Part shown: positions 40,318-50,247 of the stretch, one piece after another
How positions within the stretch are numbered: position 1 is the stretch's first letter
How the letters are laid out: each line of letters opens with the position of its first letter
Assembly: GCA_028281845.1 (NCBI GenBank)
Contig: JANQJD010000016.1
Coordinates: 1 to 64,000 of the forward strand
Direction: 5' to 3'
DNA from: Rhodospirillales bacterium
GTDB taxonomy: Bacteria > Pseudomonadota > Alphaproteobacteria > Rhodospirillales > Rhodospirillaceae
Length of the DNA stretch: 64,000 nt
Notes under the pieces: generated by a model
What the model was told of the DNA's origin: nothing
The model's database searches: none
What the model saw: only the letters and a program-made list of their open reading frames with translations
Position numbers and translations under genes: made by a program

Positions 40318-40545
40318 ATGGATCCTGCAGCAGCAAAAATGATCGGCGCAGGTTTAGCCGCTATTGGCATGATCGGGTCCGGCATCGGGGTCGGGAATAT
40401 TTGGTCCAACTTGATTTCTACTGTTGGACGTAATCCATCGGCAAAAGACAATGTTGAGCTTTATGGATGGATAGGATTCGCTGTGACCGAAGCGATTGCC
40501 CTCTTCGCCCTCGTCGTTGCTCTGATTTTGCTCTTTGCCGCATGA
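40318..40545 (+). CDS. atpE: ATP synthase Fo subunit c
   Basis: Two-helix hairpin protein of the rotor ring, 75 residues. The carboxylate that binds the ion is Glu58 in FAVTEAIALFAL; the first helix has the glycine-rich GAGLAAIGMIGSGIGVG and the loop has GRNPSAK. The ATG at 40318 has AAGGA seven bases upstream; the open frame extends to 40243 but without family support. Residues around Glu58 follow the ordinary alphaproteobacterial H+ type and give no sign of a Na+ site, which matters given the Na+ decarboxylase at 57768-61484. Confidence 0.97.
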   Translation: MDPAAAKMIGAGLAAIGMIGSGIGVGNIWSNLISTVGRNPSAKDNVELYGWIGFAVTEAIALFALVVALILLFAA

Positions 40546-40615
40546 TACGGTGTACGGTTACGGTCAGTAGCGTGCACGCCACTGGTGCAAAATGGGATGG
40601 GAAAAAGGAGTTGCG

Positions 40616-41113
40616 ATGTTACCACAATTTGATACGACATTTTTCCCATCCCAGCTCTTCTGGCTGATCATTTTTTTTGGGATGCTTTACATCCTGATGG
40701 CTCGCTTTGCCTTGCCACGCATTACGGATGTACTATCCGAGCGGCAACGACGCATCGAGGATGACCTTGATAGAGCGGCCCAGCTGAAGGCCCAGACGGA
40801 AGAGACCATCCGTGGTTATGAGCAGGCGTTGGCAGACGCACGATCACAGGCTCGTGCCATTCTACAACACAGTCAGGAAGAGATCACCCACCTCGTGCAA
40901 AGCCGTCACCGGGAAGTGACAGAGCAATTGGCCGCAGAAGTGAAGGCTGGAGAGGAGAGCATTGCGGCCGCAAAGCAGGTTGTCCTGGAGAAAGTTCCGG
41001 AGATAGCAGCGGAAGTAGCAGAAGCGACGGTCAACCGTCTCGTTGGCCTGACCATGGAGACGTCTTATTATCGCACTAAAATAGCGGATTTTCTCAAGGA
41101 AAACTCGCAATGA
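40616..41113 (+). CDS. ATP synthase Fo subunit b'
   Basis: One of the two peripheral-stalk subunits present in Alphaproteobacteria and phototrophs. One N-terminal membrane helix (SQLFWLIIFFGMLYILMARFALP) is followed by a long charged coiled coil. The ATG at 40616 has AAGGAG with 5-base spacing; the frame is open from 40592. The 165-residue length is normal. It overlaps atpF by four bases, so the two stalk subunits are co-translated. Confidence 0.93.
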   Translation: MLPQFDTTFFPSQLFWLIIFFGMLYILMARFALPRITDVLSERQRRIEDDLDRAAQLKAQTEETIRGYEQALADARSQARAILQHSQEEITHLVQSRHREVTEQLAAEVKAGEESIAAAKQVVLEKVPEIAAEVAEATVNRLVGLTMETSYYRTKIADFLKENSQ

Positions 41114-41604
41114 TGGTTTATACCACACCGGATTTCTGGGTTGCAATTTCTTTCTTTATTGTAGTCGGAATGAGTTATAAACGTGTAGTAAAATTTTTTC
41201 TGAACATACTTGATTCACGAGCAGAGACTATACGAAATAAACTTGACACAGCGCGTCTCCTGCGAGAAGAAGCACAGCAGATTTTTGCGGAATACCAGCG
41301 TAAACAGCGTGACATGATAAGGGATGCAGAGGAGATCATATCCCATGCCTGTGCCGAGGCTGAACGTCAGAAAACGGAGGCTCTCTCTGAACTAGAACGA
41401 GTCACGCAGGGCCGTACCACCCAGGCATTGAGTCGCATCGCACAGGCTGAAACCCAGGCCATCGAGGAAGTACGGAGTCTCATTGTGAATATTGTAATAG
41501 GTGCAACTAGGCGGGTTCTTGCTGAGAACATGGACAGAGAGCGAGGCGGAGCCTTCATCGATAAGACTATCCAGGAATTACCACTCCGTTTAGGAAATGG
41601 CTGA
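41110..41604 (+). CDS. atpF: ATP synthase Fo subunit b
   Basis: Second peripheral-stalk subunit, 164 residues: an N-terminal membrane helix (FWVAISFFIVVGMSY), then a charged coiled coil with IRNKLDTARLLREEAQQIFAEYQRKQ, typical of alphaproteobacterial b. It ends the Fo operon; lolA follows after about 50 bases. A patch around 41155-41240 has AT-rich codons. Confidence 0.94.
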   Translation: MMVYTTPDFWVAISFFIVVGMSYKRVVKFFLNILDSRAETIRNKLDTARLLREEAQQIFAEYQRKQRDMIRDAEEIISHACAEAERQKTEALSELERVTQGRTTQALSRIAQAETQAIEEVRSLIVNIVIGATRRVLAENMDRERGGAFIDKTIQELPLRLGNG

Positions 41605-41646
41605 TTTTCTCTCTCATCGTTCCCAATCCCAACGGCAATCAGGAGG

Positions 41647-42360
41647 GTGCCTGCCTTGCTTGGGTGGATCGTTATACTATTTTCTTTTATTATTTTCACA
41701 ATTTTTAATTTAACAGATGTTGTTGCATCTACTGATCGGTCTTGGAAAATTTGGGAAACTCTTGCACAAATAGAATCTTCCCTGAACAGGGTCGGAACGA
41801 TGCGGGCGCGTTTTCTACAGGTTTCTCGCAGCACTGGTATGCATGTGAGCAAAGGCACCATATTCCTCTCGCAACCGGGTAGGATGCGTCTTGAATATGA
41901 TTCGCCATCTCATGTTATGATTGTTTCCAATGGTTGGCATCTCATCTATCACGACGCAGACCTGGAACAGACTTCCTACATCAGATTGGATGCCACGCCG
42001 GCAGGTGTGATGTTGCAGACTCCCGTCCACCTGAAGGACGATGTCACAGTCACTGATACACGGCGCATGCCTGGTACCGTTGAAGCGAGTCTGATCTTGA
42101 CCAAAGATTCATCTGCAGGTGAGTTGACTCTCTTGTTTGGAGAACGGCCTTTCACACTAAAAAAGTGGATTATTAAAGATATGCAAGGAAAAATGATAAC
42201 AGTTTTTCTCTATGCTGTTAAAACGGGCATTTTTATTGATCCTGATTTGTTCAAATTTCAAAGCTTCGCCCCAGACAAGCTCGACCGCTCTATGGCATGC
42301 GGATTGGCACTCAGAAGAAAGGATGATTGGGAGATGATTGGGATGGGAGTCTCAGCTTGA
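41647..42360 (+). CDS. lolA: outer-membrane lipoprotein carrier protein LolA
   Basis: Periplasmic chaperone that carries lipoproteins from the LolCDE transporter to the outer membrane. After an N-terminal signal segment (IVILFSFIIFTIFNL), the LolA pattern appears: MRARFLQVS, KGTIFLSQPGRMRLEYDSP, the NGWHLIYHDADLEQTSYIRL strand pair. At 237 residues it is slightly longer than usual because of the C-terminal extension. The frame starts with GTG at 41647, with AGGAGG directly adjacent; TTG at 41656 has better spacing. Its partners lolC and lolD are at 43539-45514. Confidence 0.85.
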   Translation: MPALLGWIVILFSFIIFTIFNLTDVVASTDRSWKIWETLAQIESSLNRVGTMRARFLQVSRSTGMHVSKGTIFLSQPGRMRLEYDSPSHVMIVSNGWHLIYHDADLEQTSYIRLDATPAGVMLQTPVHLKDDVTVTDTRRMPGTVEASLILTKDSSAGELTLLFGERPFTLKKWIIKDMQGKMITVFLYAVKTGIFIDPDLFKFQSFAPDKLDRSMACGLALRRKDDWEMIGMGVSA

Positions 42361-42637
42361 GTCATAGCTGGCATAGTGGCATAGCCTGGCTGGTGAGGAT
42401 TTGCATCATACCATACCGTCTTTCCTGTCCTGCTTTCCTGCACTAGGAGGATAGGAGGAGGAGAGTCGTTTCCTCCTGAGGAAATGTCCTATGGTATTCT
42501 GCTCACAGGCTCCAATCCAATATTCATCATTCATCATTCCTCCTTGAGAGGCAGATAGCAGGGCCTTGAACAGAGAGCACACGGTCTGTTCTGTGATAAG
42601 ACTATGTTAGGGAAAAAGGAAAACTCCTACCGGTTGT
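42361..42637. other. convergent gap between lolA and apt
   Basis: 277 bases without a gene. Near 42447-42478 an AGGAGGAGGA stretch faces TCCTCCT across a short loop, which could serve as a terminator for both convergent genes, but it lacks a T tract. CATCATTCATCATTC-like tandem sequence lies near 42525. Confidence 0.4.
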
Positions 42638-43171
42638 CTACCTGTCATAGGAAGCCAGGACGGCACATGGAACATCTAATGTTGACAGACCATTGAGGAA
42701 TGAGAGCTCAATGATGCAAGCAGCAGCGGCAACATCTGCACCAACAACTCTTAATAACTTTATTGCCGCACGCATTGTACTTCCAGTTGCTATAATGTCA
42801 TCTAACACAACGACTCTTGTCTTTGGTTTGATGATGTTTGCCTGGATTTCGAGCACATCCGATCCATATTCGAGAGCATACTCGCACCTGCTGGCGGGTC
42901 CAGGGAGTTTTCCCTGTTTACGGATCATGACAAAACCACACCCCAGCTTCAGGGCCAGGGATGCGGCGACTGGAAAACCACGCGACTCTATCCCAGCCAG
43001 CACATCTGGCTGATAGGCTCTGACGGCTTCTGCCAAACGCTTCATCGTGACCTGCCAGGCGTCAGGATGAGCAAAAAGCGTTGAAACATCGTAGAAATAG
43101 ATTCCCGGTTTTGGGAAATCTGGAACCCCGCGAATGTGATTCTTGAGATTAATGTGATTCTTGAGTTTCAT
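42638..43171 (-). CDS. apt: adenine phosphoribosyltransferase
   Basis: Salvages adenine to AMP. The PRPP-binding motif is [14 protein letters not shown]; the adenine-side segment GFPKPGI-like ([18 protein letters not shown]) and [22 protein letters not shown] are intact. The ATG at 43171 gives about 177 residues, as in homologues; the frame is open to 43219. The first codons contain an 18-base repeat giving [11 protein letters not shown], so the N-terminus looks lengthened by slippage. Confidence 0.95.
   Translation of the reverse strand: MKLKNHINLKNHIRGVPDFPKPGIYFYDVSTLFAHPDAWQVTMKRLAEAVRAYQPDVLAGIESRGFPVAASLALKLGCGFVMIRKQGKLPGPASRCEYALEYGSDVLEIQANIIKPKTRVVVLDDIIATGSTMRAAIKLLRVVGADVAAAACIIELSFLNGLSTLDVPCAVLASYDR
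43133..43165 (-). repeat. 18-base tandem repeat at the start of apt
   Basis: AATGTGATTCTTGAG occurs at 43133-43147 and again at 43151-43165, three bases apart. Coded on the minus strand it doubles the peptide LKNHI right after the start Met. A further TTGAGTTTCA pair lies just upstream of the start. Confidence 0.85.
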
Positions 43172-43538
43172 GGGACCTTGAGTTTCAAAGGGCCTGCTGT
43201 CAAAACACAGGCGCCCCATATGGGACCTGGCGCCCCTCGCGCTAAGTGCTAACGGCTATTGGTCTTCCACAAGACTGCAAAAGCCGCCACCCCACGTCTC
43301 GTCTGTTTCGCACCGCTCACCCAAAAGCTCTCCTGACGGCCAGGATGTGACATGTTGTGATCCTTGTCAACCCTCAGAGGGGGGTCTGTGGGTTCTTAGA
43401 GACGGTCTGCAACGCCCTAGGATAATATGATTTAGGCGGTTTTTCTCTTCACAAACGCACGGGAAAAGTGAGGTGACACGAGCCTGCCATGAGGCTGCAA
43501 GTGTAGCCAAAGGACAAGCCGATGAGGGAGCAGTCCCG
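43172..43538. other. 367-base gap between lolD and apt
   Basis: No gene seen. The stretch 43370-43420 is rich in G and A, and 43428-43445 is AT-rich, which may be the apt promoter. No tRNA or riboswitch pattern was found. Confidence 0.4.
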
Positions 43539-44252
43539 CTAGGGGGAGGGGTTACTCTTTGCAAGTGTCAACAGACACCCCCTGCGCAATTCCAGAATCC
43601 TGTCCGCGCCGCGCGATAACTCAACATTGTGAGTTGCGATCAAAGCAGCGAGCCTTTCTTCCCGTGCCAGCCGCAGTAATTCCGCGAAGACCTGTCCCGA
43701 TGTTTCCGAGTCGAGATTCCCTGTCGGTTCATCTGCGAGCAACACCCGTGGCTTGTTTGCTAAAGCGCGGGCAATAGCAACGCGCTGCTGCTCACCGCCT
43801 GAGAGCTGACTGGGCCAGTATTCAGCCCGGCAACCCAGTCTCATCCGATCGAGCAAATGTTGCGCCCGCTCGACAGCCATTCTGTGGGGCACGCGAGCAA
43901 TCATCTGCGGCACTACAACATTTTCCAGAGCAGAAAATTCAGGGAACAGATGGTGGTACTGATAAACAAAACCAAGAAAGTCACGCCGTAAAACCGTTCT
44001 GCGGTTATCTGGCAGCTGATCTGCTTGGTAGCCGGCAACGAAAACAAAACCAGAATTAGCATTCTCTAAAAGACCTGCTATCTGTAGAAGAGTAGATTTA
44101 CCAGCGCCAGAAGGCCCCACCAAGGCTATAATCTCGCCTGGCCACAAGACGAGAGAGACTCCATTGAGGACTACCAGGACTCCTTTTCCCTGACGAAAGT
44201 GCCGTTGCACATCTTTAAGTATTAAGACCGCCTCTTCCATATTATATACCAT
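43539..44252 (-). CDS. lolD: lipoprotein-releasing ABC transporter ATP-binding protein LolD
   Basis: ATPase of the Lol transporter, which extracts lipoproteins from the inner membrane. Walker A GPSGAGKST, ABC signature LSGGEQQRVAIARALA, Walker B RVLLADEPTGNLD, plus the Q loop DFLGFVYQYHHLFPEFSALENV are present. The frame opens at a TTG at 44267, overlapping lolC; the ATG at 44252 is the likelier start. It is co-transcribed with lolC immediately upstream. The single lolC partner type is usual in Alphaproteobacteria. Confidence 0.95.
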   Translation of the reverse strand: MVYNMEEAVLILKDVQRHFRQGKGVLVVLNGVSLVLWPGEIIALVGPSGAGKSTLLQIAGLLENANSGFVFVAGYQADQLPDNRRTVLRRDFLGFVYQYHHLFPEFSALENVVVPQMIARVPHRMAVERAQHLLDRMRLGCRAEYWPSQLSGGEQQRVAIARALANKPRVLLADEPTGNLDSETSGQVFAELLRLAREERLAALIATHNVELSRGADRILELRRGCLLTLAKSNPSP

Positions 44253-44260
44253 TGGCTGTG

Positions 44261-45514
44261 TCAGCAATAGCGCAGGGCTGCAACAGGATCGGAACAGGAA
44301 GCCCGCCAGGCGGGATAGATCGTGGCGCTGAATGACAACCCCAGTGCCATCAGTACCACTGAGAGGACATCGTCTGGGGCGACCTGAGCCGGTAGGTGGG
44401 AGAGAAAATAAATCTCAGCTGCAAATAACTCCTTTCCAGTTAAAATTTGGAGAAACTGACGAATATTTTCAATTTTTAATGAAAATAATAATCCAACAAT
44501 AAATCCTATAAATGTCCCTATAACGCCTATACTGGCGCCACTCAGAAGGAAGATACGCAGAATCATGCTACGGCTGGCCCCCATGGTACGTAGAATGGCG
44601 ATATCTCGGCTCTTATCTTTCACCAGCATGATCAGACCAGAGATGATATTGAAGGCTGCGACCAAGACGATCAATGTGAGAATTAGGAACATCACGTTCC
44701 GTTCGACCTGAATAGCGTTAAAAAAACTCTCATTAACATTCTGCCAGTTGTAAAGTCGGAGGGAAGGGTCAGCTGCTCGATGGGCTATCTCTGCGCTCGC
44801 TTCCCATGCCTGGTCGGGGTTCTTCAGCATGATCTCTAGGTGGCTAACAGTGCCCGTAGGGAGATCAAAGTATAGCCGTGCTGTCTCGATCGGCATGTAG
44901 ATAAACGCACTATCATACTCGTACATCCCAACACTGAAGATCGCAACAATACGAAACACCCGCAACCGGGGTATTGTGCCAAAAGCAGTGATGTTGCCTC
45001 TCGCGTTTATCAGCGTGACAGAGTCTCCCACGTGTACCCCCAGCTTATGAGCCATGCGTGTGCCGATCATCACTACGCCATGATGATCTATAAAATTGTC
45101 TATAGATCCAAATTTTATATTATTAGTAAGTTGTATGAGAGAGGAGAGGTCAGAGGGGAACAGACCGCGAACGACCGCACCTGTTGCATTGCTGACGCTT
45201 GTTGCCATCACTTGACCAGAGATTGTTGGGACCACCCGCGACACCCTTGGTAGGGCACGTACCATTGCCGCCAGCGAATCGAAGTCGCTTAACTGTTCCA
45301 TGGGACCATGAAGACTCACATGACCGTTGAGCCCGAGAATACGGGAGAGCAATTCTTGACGGAAACCGTTCATCACTGCCATGACGATGATCAACGTTGC
45401 CACACCTAGGCCAATGCCCAGCAGAGAAAAACAAACAATGACTGAGATAAAACCATCGCTCCGCCGGGTGCGCAAATAGCGCGAGGCAATCATGCGTTCT
45501 AAGGGCAAAAACAC
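44261..45514 (-). CDS. lolC: lipoprotein-releasing ABC transporter permease LolC/E
   Basis: Membrane subunit of the Lol transporter, 417 residues. One helix near the N-terminus (VIVCFSLLGIGLGVATLIIVMAVMNGFRQE) is followed by a large periplasmic domain and a C-terminal FtsX block of three helices. The MVKDKSRDIAILRTMGAS segment (coupling helix) and the RAS-DPVAALRYC end are diagnostic. The operon order is proS-lolC-lolD. AT-rich codons appear at 44440-44530. Confidence 0.94.
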   Translation of the reverse strand: MFLPLERMIASRYLRTRRSDGFISVIVCFSLLGIGLGVATLIIVMAVMNGFRQELLSRILGLNGHVSLHGPMEQLSDFDSLAAMVRALPRVSRVVPTISGQVMATSVSNATGAVVRGLFPSDLSSLIQLTNNIKFGSIDNFIDHHGVVMIGTRMAHKLGVHVGDSVTLINARGNITAFGTIPRLRVFRIVAIFSVGMYEYDSAFIYMPIETARLYFDLPTGTVSHLEIMLKNPDQAWEASAEIAHRAADPSLRLYNWQNVNESFFNAIQVERNVMFLILTLIVLVAAFNIISGLIMLVKDKSRDIAILRTMGASRSMILRIFLLSGASIGVIGTFIGFIVGLLFSLKIENIRQFLQILTGKELFAAEIYFLSHLPAQVAPDDVLSVVLMALGLSFSATIYPAWRASCSDPVAALRYC

Positions 45515-45558
45515 TTTTCTCTTCTGCCGTGAGCCGTAAAAAATTTTAGAAAGTTCTG

Positions 45559-46881
45559 CTAATCTTTCGCACGCAGACGCTCCAGAAGGGCCTCAGGTGA
45601 CAATTCCTCCCGAGCACCTGTGGCACGATTCTTCAATTCTATCACGCCTCGTGCCAAGCTTTTTGGCCCGACGATGACCTGCCACGGCAGGCCAATCAGG
45701 TCCATATCGGCGAACTTCGTGCCAACCCGTTCATGGCGATCATCATAAAGGACTTCCACCCGTGCCCGACACAACATCTCGTAAAGAGCATCACAACCTG
45801 CATCTATAGCCGTGTCGCCGCCTTTCAGATTAATCAGTCCAACTCTGAACGGTGCCACAGCGGCTGGCCAGATGATACCAGCCTCGTCATGAGAGGCTTC
45901 AATGATCGCCGCAACCAAGCGGGAGATGCCTATGCCGTAGGAACCCATTTCTACTGGGACAAGTTCTCCATCAGGCCCAACCACCATTGCTCTCATAGGA
46001 TCTGAATATTTCCGACCAAAATAGAAGATATGTCCGACTTCAATACCACGGGCAGCTATTAAGTCATTCCCCAGAGATTTTACAATATTAGAGTGCGGAT
46101 CGTGTTTCTCATCCGTTGCAGAATATAAACTAATCCAATTATCTACTATAGATTGTAAATTTGAAGAATAATCGATGTTTGATTGAATATTTTTCTCCAG
46201 AAGAGCGCGGTGAAAAAACACACTACTCTCGCCTGTTGCCGCCAGAATAATGAATTCGTGACTCAGATCACCACCCATAGGACCAGCGTCAGCGCGCATG
46301 GGAACAGCCCGCAAGCCCATGCGGGAAAAAGTTCTAAGATAAGCGACGAACATACGGTTATAGGCACGTCGTGCACCCGCGTAGTCCAGATCAAATGAAT
46401 AGTTGTCTTTCATAAGAAACTCTCGTCCACGCATCACACCAAAACGGGGGCGCACTTCGTCCCGAAATTTCCAGTGAATCTGGTACAACATTCTTGGTAG
46501 GTCACGATAGCTCTTGACATTCTGTCGGAAAATGTTCGTAACAGATTCTTCGTGAGTCGGGCTATATAGCATAGCACGCCCGTGTCTGTCTGTGAGACGC
46601 AGCATTTCCTTGCCATAGTCTTCGTAGCGACCAGACTCGCGCCACAGGTCAGCAGACTGAACGGTTGGCATTAAGATCTCCTGGGCACCAGCAGCATTTT
46701 GCTCCTCGCGTACGATCCACTCGACGCGACGGAGCACCCTTAACCCAAGCGGCAGCCAGTTGTAAATGCCGGCGGCGTGCTGGCGGATCATGCCAGCACG
46801 CAGCATCAGACGGTGGGAAACGACCTGGGCTTCAGCCGGATCCTCTTTCAGCGTCGGGAGAAGATAGGTAGACAGGCGCAT
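45559..46881 (-). CDS. proS: prolyl-tRNA synthetase, short alphaproteobacterial type
   Basis: Class II synthetase for tRNA-Pro. Motif 1 region ([19 protein letters not shown]), motif 2 ([26 protein letters not shown]) and motif 3 ([15 protein letters not shown]) are intact, as is the C-terminal anticodon-binding domain. The ATG at 46881 gives 440 residues; the frame is open to 46971. There is no long editing insertion between motifs 2 and 3, as is usual for the alphaproteobacterial form. The stretch 46065-46195 has AT-rich codons and an unusual sequence ([21 protein letters not shown]), less conserved than the rest. Confidence 0.95.
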   Translation of the reverse strand: MRLSTYLLPTLKEDPAEAQVVSHRLMLRAGMIRQHAAGIYNWLPLGLRVLRRVEWIVREEQNAAGAQEILMPTVQSADLWRESGRYEDYGKEMLRLTDRHGRAMLYSPTHEESVTNIFRQNVKSYRDLPRMLYQIHWKFRDEVRPRFGVMRGREFLMKDNYSFDLDYAGARRAYNRMFVAYLRTFSRMGLRAVPMRADAGPMGGDLSHEFIILAATGESSVFFHRALLEKNIQSNIDYSSNLQSIVDNWISLYSATDEKHDPHSNIVKSLGNDLIAARGIEVGHIFYFGRKYSDPMRAMVVGPDGELVPVEMGSYGIGISRLVAAIIEASHDEAGIIWPAAVAPFRVGLINLKGGDTAIDAGCDALYEMLCRARVEVLYDDRHERVGTKFADMDLIGLPWQVIVGPKSLARGVIELKNRATGAREELSPEALLERLRAKD

Positions 46882-47208
46882 AGAAACCTCTAGTCCGGTC
46901 GACAGGGACGCCCAAGCCACAAAGGGATACATGGCGGAAGTGTAAGAGCGACCTCTGATCGAACATATCATATGATACGCCTTCTAGACAATTCTGTGAG
47001 ATCTCTCACCACAAAAGCCAAGCTACACAATCCCGAGCATGTCAAGGAAAGCGCGCCTGGGCGCCACAAAGGAAGAGAATTTTCTGGGAAGGGCGTTTTA
47101 GGCAGGCGTTTTGGGCAATAGCCGGTAGCCAGGAGTTGCAGCGTTGCTAACAGAAGAAAATGACTCCCTCGCGTGAGACGAACGGACGGACACTCTTCGC
47201 ATTCAATG
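46882..47208. other. gap between alaS and proS
   Basis: About 330 bases upstream of proS with no gene. A perfect 12-base palindrome TATCATATGATA at 46966-46977 lies 85 bases upstream of the proS start and could be a regulator site. The rest has no feature that I can name. Confidence 0.4.
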
Positions 47209-49884
47209 TCATGTCCTCTCTCCCTCTCTCCCTCTCTCCCTCTCTACAAGTAGGCGCTCTATTGCCTGTAAGGCAGCTGGTACTGCCTGAGAATCAGGTC
47301 CACCCGCTTGGGCAAGGTCTGGGCGTCCCCCACCTCCCTTGCCACCTAGGGCCGCTGCCCCGGCGCGTGCAAGTGCAATGGCGCTAATCTGCCGCGATAA
47401 GTCATCTGTGACACCCACCACTATGGATGCCTTACCCTTCATGTCACTGACGAGGACTACGACGCCAGAACCGAGCTGTTGTTTGAGCCGATCAGCCAAA
47501 CCCTTCATGTCTTTTGCTGGTATTCCTTTTAGGTGTCTAAAAGCCAATGAAATTCCAGCCACATGCCTGACAGCTCTGTCTCTCTCCAGCCCATTGCTGC
47601 CCTCCACAAGAGCGAGCTTGCAACGCAGAATAGCGGACTCACTTTCCAAGCGACGCCGCTCTGCCACGAGGGTAGCGACACGAATAGGGGCATCTAAAGG
47701 AGTAGACTTCAGAACGTTTGCTACCTTTGAAAGTAGTGCAAACTGTTCGGCAACATAGGATTCAGCCACCGCACCGGCCACTGCATCAATACGACGGACA
47801 CCCGCTGCTACAGCACTTTCTCCCAAAATGTGGAAAAAACCAATATCGCCTGTCCGGCAAACGTGGACCCCACCGCACAGTTCTGCAGAAAAAGCTACAG
47901 GTCCACCCATTGTCACAACCCGTACCTCAGCACCGTACTTCTCACCAAATAAAGCCGTTGCACCACACTGAATAGCGCTTTCTGAATCCATGAGACGCGT
48001 GCTGACCCTTCCATTAGCCCGAATCTGTTGATTGACCATAGATTCAATGGCGCGCAGCTCCTGGGCACTAATGGCTTTCGGGTAGCTGACATCCAAGCGG
48101 AGACGCTCTGGCCCAACCAGGGAGCCCTTCTGAAGAACATGTCGACCTAAGATTCTGTGCAAGGCTGCGTGTAGCAGATGAGTAGCCGAGTGATTCACCC
48201 GCAACGCCACCCGGCGCGCCTTGTCGACAGAAAAATGCGCCGTATCGCCGATCGCAATCCCGCCACTCTCAATTTTACCAATATGAACATAAAGGGATTC
48301 TATCTTTTTCAGAGTATTTAATACATTTATAATTCCTTTTCCAGGTATTGTAATCCACCCAGTATCGCCCAACTGGCCGCCAGATTCACCATAAAACGGT
48401 GTCCTATTAGACAGTAACATAACCGTCGTTCCCGCGGCTGCTTGCTGCACTGGCCGGCCATCCACAATCAGTGCCGTCAGAGACGCTTCTGCCTCGTCGT
48501 GATCATAGCCTATAAATTCCGTAATACCGATTCGGCCCTTCAGTTCCAACCAGAAAGATTCTGCTGCCGCTTGACCAGACCCAGTCCACGCTTGACGTGC
48601 CTCAGCCTGCTGGTGTGCCATGGCAGAGTCAAAACCTGCGATGTCTACGGTGATAGCACGGTGACGCAGGACCTCCTGAGTCAGGTCGAGAGGAAATCCA
48701 TAGGTATCATACAATGTGAAAGCAATCTCTCCGGAGAGTACACCCCCTTTAGGAAGGCTAGCGCTCCGTTCATCCAGTAGCTTCAGGCCTCTTTCAAGGG
48801 TCTGATGAAAGCGTTCTTCTTCAATCCTCAATGTTTCAGTAATGAGAGTCTCAGCATAAGACAACTCTGGATATACCATACCCATATTTTTTACTAGTAA
48901 AGAAACTAATGCCCACAGCAGCGGAGTGTGCACGCCCATCATATAAGCGTGGCGTATAGCACGTCGCAGTATGCGACGTAAAACGTATCCCCGCCCCTCA
49001 TTAGAGGGCAGCACCCCATCGGCAATGAGAAAACTGCTGCTTCGCAGATGATCTGCGATGACTCGGTGTGCGATACGGTACGGCCCGTCCGGATCAGTCC
49101 TGGTGATATGCGCCGTCGCTTCAATCAGGGTTCGGAGAAGATCTGTCTCATAAGTGTCATGCTGGCCTTGTAGCACAGCAGCTATACGTTCCAGACCCAT
49201 TCCAGTATCAATAGAAGGTTGTGGTAATGGTACACGTTTTCCGTTATTATATTGCTCAAACTGCATGAAAACGATGTTCCAGACTTCGACAAAGCGATTG
49301 CCGGGCTCTTGTGTACTCCCTGGCGGCCCGCCAGGAAGGCTAGGACCATGATCGTAGAAGATCTCTGAACACGGCCCACATGGTCCTGTCTCACCCATCT
49401 GCCAGAAATTATCTGTCGTTGGAATGCGGAGGATCCTGTGCTCAGAGAGACCAGAGATTTGACGCCACAATACTGCTGATTCCTCATCAGATTCATGAAC
49501 TGTCACCAACAAGCGTTCCGCAGGCACAGCTAGTTCCTGAGTCATTAATCCCCAAGCCAGCTCAATAGCGGTGTCCTTAAAATAATCGCCGAACGAAAAA
49601 TTGCCTAACATCTCGAAAAAGGTATGATGGCGAGTGGTATACCCAACGTTATCGAGATCATTGTGTTTTCCGCCAGCACGGACACACTTTTGTGCGGTTG
49701 TGGCGCGTTTGTACGAACGATCCTCTTTCCCTGTGAAAATATTCTTGAACTGGACCATCCCCGCATTAGTAAACAGAATGGTTGGATCATTCTTCTGAAC
49801 AAGAGGACTGGATGCGACGACCTCATGCCCATGTCCTTTGAAGTAGCTCAGAAAGGTAGTACGAATGTCATTCATGGTGGTCAT
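47209..49884 (-). CDS. alaS: alanyl-tRNA synthetase
   Basis: Class II synthetase for tRNA-Ala. The N-terminal catalytic domain (RTTFLSYFKGHGHEVVASSPLV, TNAGMVQFKNIF, FFEMLGNFSFGDYFK) is followed by the editing domain with the zinc ligands HSATHLLH and CGGVHVCRTGDIG, and by a C-terminal dimerisation domain with GGKGGGGRPDLAQAGG. The start at 49884 (ATG) is preferred to a TTG at 49896. The last 15 or so residues (ERERGREGERT) are encoded by an octanucleotide microsatellite. The recA gene usually lying upstream of alaS in this class is missing. Confidence 0.97.
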   Translation of the reverse strand: MTTMNDIRTTFLSYFKGHGHEVVASSPLVQKNDPTILFTNAGMVQFKNIFTGKEDRSYKRATTAQKCVRAGGKHNDLDNVGYTTRHHTFFEMLGNFSFGDYFKDTAIELAWGLMTQELAVPAERLLVTVHESDEESAVLWRQISGLSEHRILRIPTTDNFWQMGETGPCGPCSEIFYDHGPSLPGGPPGSTQEPGNRFVEVWNIVFMQFEQYNNGKRVPLPQPSIDTGMGLERIAAVLQGQHDTYETDLLRTLIEATAHITRTDPDGPYRIAHRVIADHLRSSSFLIADGVLPSNEGRGYVLRRILRRAIRHAYMMGVHTPLLWALVSLLVKNMGMVYPELSYAETLITETLRIEEERFHQTLERGLKLLDERSASLPKGGVLSGEIAFTLYDTYGFPLDLTQEVLRHRAITVDIAGFDSAMAHQQAEARQAWTGSGQAAAESFWLELKGRIGITEFIGYDHDEAEASLTALIVDGRPVQQAAAGTTVMLLSNRTPFYGESGGQLGDTGWITIPGKGIINVLNTLKKIESLYVHIGKIESGGIAIGDTAHFSVDKARRVALRVNHSATHLLHAALHRILGRHVLQKGSLVGPERLRLDVSYPKAISAQELRAIESMVNQQIRANGRVSTRLMDSESAIQCGATALFGEKYGAEVRVVTMGGPVAFSAELCGGVHVCRTGDIGFFHILGESAVAAGVRRIDAVAGAVAESYVAEQFALLSKVANVLKSTPLDAPIRVATLVAERRRLESESAILRCKLALVEGSNGLERDRAVRHVAGISLAFRHLKGIPAKDMKGLADRLKQQLGSGVVVLVSDMKGKASIVVGVTDDLSRQISAIALARAGAAALGGKGGGGRPDLAQAGGPDSQAVPAALQAIERLLVERERGREGERT
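47215..47245. repeat. octanucleotide microsatellite at the 3' end of alaS
   Basis: CCTCTCTC repeated nearly four times (47215-47222, 47223-47230, 47231-47238 and 7 of 8 bases to 47245). The unit of 8 is not a multiple of three, so loss or gain of a copy would change the last residues and the stop codon of AlaS. It lies 4 bases inside the stop codon at 47209-47211. Confidence 0.9.
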
Positions 49885-50247
49885 AGCCGTTCTCAATTCT
49901 CGTAGGGCTCAAGGAATGAACACAAAGCGAGTTCATGGAACGAAACCTCTCGCGACACTGCTCTCTGCATATTAGCAGGGCCTGATTGAACGCTTTGACC
50001 ATGGTCAGGGGGCACCTCGCGGTGCAACGCTCATCCTGCATCCTGGTCCAGGGGACTCCTCACACTTTTACACCTTTCTCCCCAAGCGAGCACGTATGCT
50101 GCCCGTTCTGATATGCAACACTGCGGCCCCAGACGCGCCTGAGGAACGTGCCATGTAGCATGTAGTACCGCACCTACCGCACCGTCTACGTCGGTCTCAT
50201 GGGTCCTCATCAGAAAGATAACCGAATAGAAGATAACCTAATGAAAA
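49885..50247. other. gap upstream of alaS, expected place of recA
   Basis: About 360 bases without an intact gene. In most Alphaproteobacteria recA is directly upstream of alaS. I looked for the RecA Walker A and C-terminal patterns on both strands and saw none. A 44-codon minus frame (from about 50017) is too short to call. TACCGCACC occurs twice near 50166-50182. Confidence 0.45.
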
